Assembly (NCBI GenBank): GCA_030149115.1
Contig: JASBSE010000034.1
Coordinates: forward strand, 1 to 8,021
Direction: 5' to 3'
From: Winogradskyella sp.
GTDB taxonomy: Bacteria > Bacteroidota > Bacteroidia > Flavobacteriales > Flavobacteriaceae
DNA length: 8,021 bases
Made by a program: the position numbers and the translations under genes. This document shows positions 1 through 6,488 of this stretch, in pieces. Under the pieces are notes generated by a model. It searched no databases, was not told where the DNA came from, and was given only the letters and a program-made list of their open reading frames with translations. Position 1 is the stretch's first letter. Every line of letters starts with the position of its first letter.

Positions 1-834
1 TGAGGAAACTCCAACATTAAAATCTCCATCTGTTGCTAAGATGACTCTATTATTTCCATCTTCAAATAAATTCTCCTTTGCAATTTTATAAGCCAATTGA
101 ATCCCTTGACCACCAGCTGTAGAACCGCCAGACTCAATCCTATCTAAAGCTTCAATGATTTCCTCTTTGTTTGAAACCTTTGTAGATGGTAGAACCACAC
201 CTGCCGAACCAGCATAAGCAACAATAGCAATTCTATCGTTATCATTTAGTTCATTAATCAGCAACTTTAAAGCTTTCTTTAGCAGCGGCAATTTATTGTT
301 GTCGCTCATAGAGCCAGAGGCATCTATTAAGAATACCAAATTGCTTGGCTTTAAATCATCGTAGTTTAATGATTTTCCTTGCAATCCTATATGTACTAAC
401 TTATGCTCAGTGTTCCACGGACAATCGGCAACTTCATTAGAAAAGGAAAAGGGATGCTCATCTTTAGGTTGTGGATAATCGTAATTAAAATAGTTAATCA
501 TCTCTTCTACTCTCACAGCATCTTTTGGCGGTAGTTGATTGTTAGATAAAAAACGTCTTACATTACTATAAGATGCATTATCTACATCTATTGAAAATGT
601 GGATAAAGGATTCTGAATTGCATTTTTAAAGTCGTTTTCGTAGATACGATCGTATTCTTCTGTGTTGTGTTCTAGAACAACTTCTTCGTCAGTTGCTTCG
701 TATAATTCGACCGCATCAATTTCGTACATGTCACTTTTTGCTTTACCCGAATGTACTTCGCATGCGTTACTTAACAATAATATTGACAATACTACTGATA
801 ATTTAATTAGAGATTTAGATGATTTTGCCTTCAT
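1..834 (-). CDS. YfbK-type von Willebrand factor A domain lipoprotein (3' end outside window)
   Basis: Read on the minus strand, an open frame runs from ATG at 834-832 to base 1 with no stop: 278 residues, C-terminus missing. Residues 1-24 form a signal peptide with a lipoprotein-type end (LLLSNAC, Cys25; the -3 position is Ser, so the lipobox is not canonical). Residues 26-70 are an acidic linker. From about residue 73 the motif NPLSTFSIDVDNASYSNVRR marks the N-terminal domain of YfbK-like proteins. The VWA domain starts near residue 165 with a complete MIDAS: D171-x-S173-x-S175, T239 in GGSTAGG, and D269 in ATDGD. In this family such domains bind a divalent metal and mediate protein contacts; a DUF3520-type C-terminus is expected beyond the window. 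It probably sits in an envelope membrane. The gene is divergent from the 968-2394 operon, and its post-Cys linker resembles that of the lipoprotein at 1870-2394. The partner and exact role are unknown. Confidence 0.93.
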   Translation of the reverse strand, partial: MKAKSSKSLIKLSVVLSILLLSNACEVHSGKAKSDMYEIDAVELYEATDEEVVLEHNTEEYDRIYENDFKNAIQNPLSTFSIDVDNASYSNVRRFLSNNQLPPKDAVRVEEMINYFNYDYPQPKDEHPFSFSNEVADCPWNTEHKLVHIGLQGKSLNYDDLKPSNLVFLIDASGSMSDNNKLPLLKKALKLLINELNDNDRIAIVAYAGSAGVVLPSTKVSNKEEIIEALDRIESGGSTAGGQGIQLAYKIAKENLFEDGNNRVILATDGDFNVGVSS

Positions 835-862
835 AATTTTATATTTTTAATCGTTATAAGAG

Positions 863-870
863 CAAACCTA
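863..870 (-). promoter_or_regulatory. Bacteroidota -7 promoter element for the VWA lipoprotein gene
   Basis: The minus strand reads TAGGTTTG, an exact match to the Bacteroidota -7 consensus TAnnTTTG, 28 bases before the ATG at 834. No clear TTTG/TTG -33 box is seen at the usual distance. That position instead falls at the edge of the 891-953 palindrome, which suggests (inference) that a bound regulator could help or block polymerase here. Confidence 0.5.
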
Positions 871-884
871 TAATTCGTTAATAC

Positions 885-916
885 ATATCTTTTGAAAAAC
901 ACTTGTATATCTTTTG
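885..916 (+). repeat. Two direct copies of ATATCTTTTG, 22 bases apart
   Basis: ATATCTTTTG occurs at 885-894 and again at 907-916. The start-to-start distance of 22 bases is about two helical turns, so both copies would face the same side of the DNA. The copies overlap the outer and inner parts of the left arm of the palindrome at 891-953. They resemble, but do not match, TAnnTTTG (one extra T), so either a protein-binding role or a relaxed plus-strand promoter is possible. Confidence 0.5.
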
Positions 917-953
917 TAAACAGTTTACAACCTATATACAACTGGTTTTTAAA
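891..953. promoter_or_regulatory. 63-base near-perfect palindrome, candidate shared operator in divergent promoter region
   Basis: The sequence is symmetric about base 922, with 25 Watson-Crick pairs plus one G-T among 31 possible pairs. The core is TTGTAAAC-A-GTTTACAA (914-930), perfect with 8-base arms. After a 3-base unmatched step the next arms are TTGTATAT (903-910) and ATATACAA (934-941), also perfect. Pairing continues outward through 900-901/943-944, 895-898/946-949 and 891-893/951-953. The TTGTA half-site therefore occurs twice in each arm, 11 bases apart. It lies between two divergent starts (834 and 968), so it cannot be an ordinary terminator. A cooperative dimer-of-dimers operator is the likeliest reading; a 5'-UTR hairpin of the plus-strand mRNA is the alternative. 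Confidence 0.75.
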
Positions 954-967
954 CCCTTAAATTAATT

Positions 968-1867
968 TTGAATTTAGAAGAACAACATATTTTCTCTCAG
1001 TTGAAACTGGCTATAGCTTCAAAGTTTTTAGAACACAATAGTGCTTCTAAAACAATTGAAGACTGGAAGGGAGATGATATTGTTGCTTTTCAGGAAGATT
1101 TATTTAGTAAAGTAAAAGCAAGAGTTAGCGAAAAATGGTTTTATACTTATATAAAGAATGAAGCCAAAAAATTACCCAGAATTGACATGCTTAACCTACT
1201 TAGCAATTATGTTGGCTATCAAAACTGGAATGATTTTAAAGCACATCATAAAACCTCAACGCAAATTAAAACCCACAAAAAAGCTATCTCAAAGTATCTC
1301 TGGTTACTTTTAATAGCTCCATGTGCATTGCTTGCTTTTTCTATTATTAATACTAGCTATAATTATGAATTCTGTTTTTACGATTCAATAAAAAATGAAC
1401 CTATAAAAAGTACTGTTCTAAATATTAAAGTTTTAAAAAAAGGACAATCCCCAATACATCAACACACAGATTCTCTGGGTTGTTTTAATTACGAAACTGA
1501 TGAAAAGGAAATAAAGTTTATTGTTGAATCACCTTATTATAAAACGGACACTGTTGTAAGAAAACACAATTCTGGTAAGAATAAAATCATAAAACTAAAA
1601 GCTGACGACTATGCCTTAATGCTTAATTACTATACCAACAAAAACATTAAAGAATGGAAAAGGCATAGAGAAAAACTAAATACTATTTTTAGTGATAATG
1701 CCGAAATATATCAGTTTTTTGAGGATAGTGATTTTGTAGAAATTTACTCTAAACAAGAATTTATTCAGAAATTAACAATACCAACCCGAAGCTTAAAAGG
1801 GATGAAAATTTTAGAGAAAAAGGAAATAGACGAAAAGATTGTTAAGCTAAAATTTATAATTAATTAG
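968..1867 (+). CDS. Single-pass membrane protein with cytoplasmic HTH-like domain and extracytoplasmic domain, TTG start
   Basis: This 299-residue protein starts at TTG 968. An in-frame stop at 950-952 and the absence of any in-frame ATG before residue 74 make TTG the best start. Residues 1-95 look cytoplasmic and contain a conserved-looking block (DWKGDDIVAFQEDL near 32-45, EKWFYTYIKN near 55-64, KLPRIDMLNLLSNYVGYQNW near 68-87). I recognise this block from uncharacterised Flavobacteriaceae proteins; its final part resembles the end of putative HTH domains of Bacteroidota. A basic stretch (101-109) precedes one transmembrane helix (about 110-129). Outside, residues 132-212 look like a small beta domain of carboxypeptidase-regulatory type, and 214-299 may be NTF2/SnoaL-like. 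The architecture recalls membrane-bound one-component regulators, but DNA binding is inferred only. It is cotranscribed with the lipoprotein gene 2 bases downstream. Confidence 0.85.
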   Translation: MNLEEQHIFSQLKLAIASKFLEHNSASKTIEDWKGDDIVAFQEDLFSKVKARVSEKWFYTYIKNEAKKLPRIDMLNLLSNYVGYQNWNDFKAHHKTSTQIKTHKKAISKYLWLLLIAPCALLAFSIINTSYNYEFCFYDSIKNEPIKSTVLNIKVLKKGQSPIHQHTDSLGCFNYETDEKEIKFIVESPYYKTDTVVRKHNSGKNKIIKLKADDYALMLNYYTNKNIKEWKRHREKLNTIFSDNAEIYQFFEDSDFVEIYSKQEFIQKLTIPTRSLKGMKILEKKEIDEKIVKLKFIIN

Positions 1868-1869
1868 AT

Positions 1870-2394
1870 ATGAATTTAAAGCTAAAACATATCACATTAT
1901 TTATAGTAAGTATGCTTTTTGTTGCATGTGCCATGGAAACAAAAAAAGCAAAAAGTGAAAGCTATGATGTATTTGCAACGGAAGAAATAGAAGCTTCAGA
2001 AGAAGTCGAGGCTTTAGAAGAATATGTTATTGATGCAGAATATGAGTTTAATAATCAGCTTATCAACCAAAAATTACAAGACTTCTACGACTTATTAGCC
2101 TTACAAAGCGAGCATCCTGAGTTTAACAATGAAGTAGCTGAACAATTAAAAAACTTCACTAACGACTCCATCAACAAATATAAAACCGATGATTTTTTCA
2201 TCATAAAGAATATAAAACCTATAGGTAAGGCTATTTTTATTAATGATAGTACTCAAAAACTAAAGCTTTCTTATGATAAGATATCTGACAACTCAAAAAC
2301 AACAGATACAATCGATGCCATTATAACCAAAAAACAGATTAAAGTAGATGATGAAACTTTAATTTCTAATAAGATTCAATTTTCCAAAGAATAG
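1870..2394 (+). CDS. Small acidic lipoprotein of unknown function
   Basis: This 174-residue protein begins at ATG 1870, 2 bases after the stop of the membrane-protein gene, so the two are almost certainly cotranscribed. Residues 1-19 are a signal peptide ending SMLFVAC, with Cys20 as the likely lipidated residue. Residues 30-60 are very acidic (many Glu) and should form a flexible linker. Residues 62-174 are a mixed helical and strand domain (KLQDFYDLLALQSEHPEF near 68-85, then short strands) with no family I can name. Starting exactly at the cysteine, the linker aligns without gaps to that of the divergent VWA lipoprotein (shared KAKS, Tyr and Glu positions), and both genes contain the identical 14 bases AAAGCAAAAAGTGA there. 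This suggests partial duplication or a shared sorting or partner-binding signal. Confidence 0.85.
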   Translation: MNLKLKHITLFIVSMLFVACAMETKKAKSESYDVFATEEIEASEEVEALEEYVIDAEYEFNNQLINQKLQDFYDLLALQSEHPEFNNEVAEQLKNFTNDSINKYKTDDFFIIKNIKPIGKAIFINDSTQKLKLSYDKISDNSKTTDTIDAIITKKQIKVDDETLISNKIQFSKE

Positions 2395-2406
2395 AAAATC
2401 TCTAAT

Positions 2407-5400
2407 CTAGTTCTTAACCATTATCATTTTAGAAGTGCTATTCACTTTTAATAAGTAAAAACCTGTAGCAGTAACATTAAATTTAATAGACGTAGTTTGG
2501 TCGAATTGACTAAAAGTTTTACTAACAACTTCTATCCTTCTACCACTGATATCATAAATCTCAATAGTTTCTGTACCATCTGTATTGGCAATAAAAACTT
2601 CACCATCCGTCACAGGATTTGGATAAATATTAAGTGAAGCCTCATACTCATCAACACTTAGTGAGCCATTAAAATATGGTAATGCAAAGTTAAAGGTATC
2701 TTCTGCAACCTGATGTCCTATAAATCTACCCGGAATATCATCTGCTGGAGGATGTATACCACCCCAGATTCTACTTAAACTTGTCTGATCTGAAGCATCT
2801 TTATAGGTTGCCCACTGCAACACAACATCAACAGAAGGTCCTTCTTCAAACTCTAAAAATTCGTTTGCCTTAGCAACAAACTCACCTAATCCTCCAGGAA
2901 AATATTCACTTCCTGTCATCATAGTCATTAATTCTGATGCAGCTCTTGAAAATGTAGAATGCCCAGAGACATAACCTGCAAATGGTGGTGTTACAAAAGT
3001 TGGTCTTTGATACGGATACCAATCTTCTGCTAATATCCAACCAACACCTGCCTGGTCAGTTTCTGTATCACCTATAAAATCATGACCTTTCCATGTGTAT
3101 AACTTTATCTTTCCAACATGTTGATTAGCAAAACCAGCTAAAGGATCACCCGTTTCAACCACTTCTATATAACCATCTATTAATTCTATTCCTCCAACAT
3201 GATAATTATCTAAAGTGTTATCTGTACTTTGTCCGCGATCAGCCATAGAACGTATTGCTGAAATTGGTCTAATATAATCATACCAACCTTTTACACCCCA
3301 TGCAGAAACAGCAGAATCATGCATACCTCCTCCTAAAATAAAATAGGCTTTAACATCCCATTCTATAGGATCTAAAATATCACCTTGGCCTTCGAATCGT
3401 CTTTCGAACATAGGGTGATCATTTACATAATTCAATATAGAGAACCAATGTCCCGGCGGAGTCTCAGATGCTGGTCCATCTGCCCAAAACTCAGCAAGTA
3501 CTCTAGTGTAATCTCCTCTAGGCACCATGTTAACTTCATAAGGGCTACCCGTTATTGGGTTTAATGTATATCCGTTGCTATTAAAACCTCCATCAAAAAA
3601 GTTATAAAAACTCGGGTAATCAATATAACTATTTGGGAAGTTACTTATATCAACATTTCCTATAGAGTTTGGTGAAATATCCCACATAACTCCATCGTTT
3701 TGATCTAGATGCGACTGCCATACAGACACCATAGAAAATCCCCATTTATAAGCATCACTTGCCGCATTCTCTTCGGTTAAACTTATGTAAGGAGGGTCTG
3801 ATGGATCATGAAATACTTGATAATTATCTCCATCTCTTTGATAAGTAACCATATCTGAGTCACTTAATGCAAAACCATAAACATTTCCCCATTCTGGACT
3901 TAAAAATGGTGGCACATTGGTGTCTGTTATATTTCCACTCTGATCAATAAATGAATCTAAACCTAGTGGTTGCCAACGATTAGGATCTTGAATAGGTGGA
4001 TTATTATTGTCATCTAACGCGTAAGCTTGATTTACTGGTTGGTAATATGCATTATCGTAACCTGTTGCTTCTCTTGATCCATCTTGTAATCCATAATCTA
4101 TAATAGACTGGGCAATAAAATTACCCAAAGCCGCAGCATCACCATCCTCGTACATTAGAGATGTATTATTGATATCATAGCCCAGTTTATCCATCAGTAA
4201 GTCAAATCTTGCCTGAGTTTCCTCAAGTCCTGGTGAGTTTTGAAAACGATGTGTCATTAAACGATACATGGCATAGCTAACAGCCTTACTGATTGATGTA
4301 TCTATATCCTCATTTGGTGTAAACTCTTCTAAAACCGTGGTAAAACCATGAACTGTATTCCCAATAAAATATGGCACTGCTGTATCGTCATAAATTGCCC
4401 AAGCATCATACATTGCAACACTTGTATGAAACAAGTTTCTTGCATGTACTGTAGGTCTTGCAAAATCATGTCTAATAGCTTCTAGTAAAGCTTCGTTCCA
4501 TAACCTTGCAATCGAAACATTTTCAGGAAGATTATCAACTCCTAATTCAATATCTATGGCTACTTCCTGACTAGAGCATTGATCGTCTGTTTCTGTAATG
4601 GCTACTCTACCCGACTCCTCTAAATGCCATTTTACAGTTATTGTATTTGTTCCTTGTCCGCTTATCAATTCACCTCCAGACACAACCCAATTGCCTGTAG
4701 AACCAGCCCCAATATTATATGTATAAGTTTCTGTTCTCAAAAAAGAAGAGCTGGTATTACCAACTATAGTTTGAGAAGGCAAATACACACAAGAGCCATC
4801 ATCTAATGTAGCGTCTGGATTGTAGTTACAAGAAACAGGATCTGTACATCCATAAACTTTTTGGCTAGAATTAATATTTAAAACTTCTAGTCCAACACCC
4901 TCCGTTAACTTTATTGTGGTGTTTGAAGCTATATTACTGTAATTTTCTACCAAGCCTGAAGGCCATTTCACCTCCAAAGTTAGTACTTCCGTGGCATCAT
5001 CTAAACCAAAATGCACTGCTTGGAGACTTTGACTTAAAAATCCAACACCTGTATAATAACGTTTTAAAGTTCCATTGGTTGTTGTTATTGTCAATGTTGT
5101 GCCAATTGCATTTCTATTGGACGTTGTTCCTTGCAATTTAACTTTAAACCAATTTAAAATTGTTTCCGTATCATCATAGTTTAAGAGTCTATTTTCATAA
5201 AAAATCACAGAGCCATCCCCATTTGTAATTAACACATCTGAATCGCCATCATTATCATAATCAAAACTTACTACTGCAACACTTTCAGTATTATCATCCA
5301 CACTTAACTCTACTGAAGCATTTTCAAACATTGGTTGCCCTTGACTATGTAGATTTTTATAATAAACATTTTGTTCAGGTCCTCGTGCTTCAAAATCATA

Positions 5401-6444
5401 ACCGTTAACGATAAACAAATCTTCATCGCCATCTAAATCAAAATCTGAGAATTGCGCACCCCAAGCCCAACCTGTACCTGTAATTCCATAAGTAGCTGAA
5501 GCATCAGTAAAATTATTCGACCCATTGTTCTGTAGTAGAACATTCTCATCAATTCCGGTATGAAAAAAATCAAAATCACCATCATTATCAAAATCACTAA
5601 CAGCAAGAGCCATATCATCAATCATATTATTTAATCCATAGGTAGCTCCATTTTCTATAAACGAAGTACCGTTCTGATTGAGATACAAATAATTTGGAGC
5701 ATCTAAGTCATTTGCAACAATTAAATCCATCCAACCATCATCATTTACATCAAAAGGAAACGGTGTATAGCTATAATTTGACTCTGTTTCAGTAAGCCCT
5801 AATATTGAAGTTACATCAGTAAACGTATTATTTCCATTATTTTTATATAATGAGTTAGAACCACAATATCCCCAATCGGATATGTATATATCTAATAGTC
5901 CATCATTATCATAATCAAACCACGTTGCGCCTGTATTTATACAATCGTTTGTTGCACCAAATCCCGAAATTTCTGTAACATTTGCAAATGTACCATTACC
6001 AAGATTTCTCCATAGTTGAACCTTTAAGGAATAGGTTAGAAACAAATCTGGAAAACCATCATTATTATAATCGCCCCATGATGCGCTGTACTTATAACCT
6101 TGCTGAACCAATGAAGATTGTACGTTTTCCTCTGTAGTAAGTAAATCGACCAAACCAGACGTTTCCGTAACATCTGTAAATGAACCGTCATTATTATTTT
6201 TGTATAATCGGCTAAAACTTGTTATATCTTCAGAATTCTCTACTGCATTTGCCACCACAAAAATATCTAAGTCGTTATCACCATCATAATCTGCAACAGC
6301 CACACCATTATTGTTCGCCAAACTTCCCAAACCGACAATATTTTCTACACTCTCAAAGTTTTGAGCACCTAGTAAAAAATTAAAAAATAAGATGGGTAAA
6401 ATGCTTAGTTTAGGCAACTTGGAACCATGTAGTTTTATATCCAT
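2407..6444 (-). CDS. T9SS-secreted vanadium-dependent haloperoxidase fused to an FG-GAP propeller and ASPIC/UnbV domain
   Basis: The protein has 1345 residues. A signal peptide (about 1-28, end LLGAQ) is followed by seven calcium loops of the type DxDxDGxxD at residues 52, 125, 177, 232, 284, 334 and 395, typical of FG-GAP/VCBS propeller blades. An ASPIC/UnbV domain spans about 430-515. A Cys-containing CTDP...DDGSC motif (533-552) and an Ig/PKD-like stretch (556-634) come next. The haloperoxidase/PAP2 domain (about 640-1258) has the full vanadate site: K1052 and R1059-P1060 (KGWYDYIRP), S1160-G1161-H1162 (YVSGHS; Val replaces the usual Pro of PSGH), and SRxxxGxH with R1225 and H1231. Residues 1271-1345 are a T9SS type A sorting domain (NIYPNPV start). 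The family oxidises halides with hydrogen peroxide; here the enzyme would be secreted or surface-attached. Halide preference cannot be fixed from sequence, though W1049 and F1155 sit where fungal chloroperoxidase has Trp350 and Phe397. The gene is 29 bases downstream of the HAD gene. Confidence 0.95.
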   Translation of the reverse strand: MDIKLHGSKLPKLSILPILFFNFLLGAQNFESVENIVGLGSLANNNGVAVADYDGDNDLDIFVVANAVENSEDITSFSRLYKNNNDGSFTDVTETSGLVDLLTTEENVQSSLVQQGYKYSASWGDYNNDGFPDLFLTYSLKVQLWRNLGNGTFANVTEISGFGATNDCINTGATWFDYDNDGLLDIYISDWGYCGSNSLYKNNGNNTFTDVTSILGLTETESNYSYTPFPFDVNDDGWMDLIVANDLDAPNYLYLNQNGTSFIENGATYGLNNMIDDMALAVSDFDNDGDFDFFHTGIDENVLLQNNGSNNFTDASATYGITGTGWAWGAQFSDFDLDGDEDLFIVNGYDFEARGPEQNVYYKNLHSQGQPMFENASVELSVDDNTESVAVVSFDYDNDGDSDVLITNGDGSVIFYENRLLNYDDTETILNWFKVKLQGTTSNRNAIGTTLTITTTNGTLKRYYTGVGFLSQSLQAVHFGLDDATEVLTLEVKWPSGLVENYSNIASNTTIKLTEGVGLEVLNINSSQKVYGCTDPVSCNYNPDATLDDGSCVYLPSQTIVGNTSSSFLRTETYTYNIGAGSTGNWVVSGGELISGQGTNTITVKWHLEESGRVAITETDDQCSSQEVAIDIELGVDNLPENVSIARLWNEALLEAIRHDFARPTVHARNLFHTSVAMYDAWAIYDDTAVPYFIGNTVHGFTTVLEEFTPNEDIDTSISKAVSYAMYRLMTHRFQNSPGLEETQARFDLLMDKLGYDINNTSLMYEDGDAAALGNFIAQSIIDYGLQDGSREATGYDNAYYQPVNQAYALDDNNNPPIQDPNRWQPLGLDSFIDQSGNITDTNVPPFLSPEWGNVYGFALSDSDMVTYQRDGDNYQVFHDPSDPPYISLTEENAASDAYKWGFSMVSVWQSHLDQNDGVMWDISPNSIGNVDISNFPNSYIDYPSFYNFFDGGFNSNGYTLNPITGSPYEVNMVPRGDYTRVLAEFWADGPASETPPGHWFSILNYVNDHPMFERRFEGQGDILDPIEWDVKAYFILGGGMHDSAVSAWGVKGWYDYIRPISAIRSMADRGQSTDNTLDNYHVGGIELIDGYIEVVETGDPLAGFANQHVGKIKLYTWKGHDFIGDTETDQAGVGWILAEDWYPYQRPTFVTPPFAGYVSGHSTFSRAASELMTMMTGSEYFPGGLGEFVAKANEFLEFEEGPSVDVVLQWATYKDASDQTSLSRIWGGIHPPADDIPGRFIGHQVAEDTFNFALPYFNGSLSVDEYEASLNIYPNPVTDGEVFIANTDGTETIEIYDISGRRIEVVSKTFSQFDQTTSIKFNVTATGFYLLKVNSTSKMIMVKN
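5230..6291 (-). repeat. Seven repeated calcium-loop coding units of the FG-GAP propeller
   Basis: This part of the haloperoxidase gene encodes seven Asp-rich loops spaced about 50-73 residues apart. The similarity is visible in the DNA: the 20-mer CCATCATTATCATAATCAAA (plus-strand sense) occurs identically at 5246-5265 and 5900-5919, and diverged versions occur near 5579 and 6056. The count fits one closed seven-bladed propeller. The identical 20-mers are potential sites for in-frame recombination. Confidence 0.8.
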
Positions 6445-6456
6445 ATGTTTTTTTTC

Positions 6457-6488
6457 TAAATATAGAAATTACCTTATAATTTTAACAA
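6457..6488 (-). promoter_or_regulatory. Weak candidate promoter for the haloperoxidase gene
   Basis: On the minus strand, TTG (6488-6486) is followed after 21 bases by TATATTTA (6464-6457), one base off the Bacteroidota -7 consensus TAnnTTTG. It would place the transcription start only a few bases before the ATG at 6444, giving an almost leaderless mRNA. In such AT-rich DNA a match this loose can occur by chance, and read-through from the HAD gene is equally plausible. Confidence 0.22.

Noticed and set aside
662..850. Plus-strand 62-codon open frame opposite the VWA gene
   Set aside because: It lies antisense to the clear signal-peptide and linker coding region of the VWA lipoprotein, has a Ser/Thr-rich composition and no recognisable domain.
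891..953. The large palindrome as a transcription terminator or IS end
   Set aside because: No gene ends into it from either side, and no transposase, target-site duplication or partner repeat was seen.
4624..5141. Two short plus-strand open frames (60 and 75 codons)
   Set aside because: Both are antisense to the Ig-like and ASPIC regions of the haloperoxidase gene and have no start signals or recognisable domains.
5433..5621. Minus-strand 62-codon open frame rich in Ile, Leu and Met
   Set aside because: It is a shifted reading of the Asp-rich calcium-loop codons of the propeller; its hydrophobic look comes from GAT/AAT-rich DNA read out of frame.
6453..6468. TTTCTA-AATA-TAGAAA inverted repeat between the HAD and haloperoxidase genes as a terminator
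   Set aside because: The stem is only 6 A/T-rich pairs and, on the minus-strand transcript, is followed by A residues rather than U, so it does not fit an intrinsic terminator.
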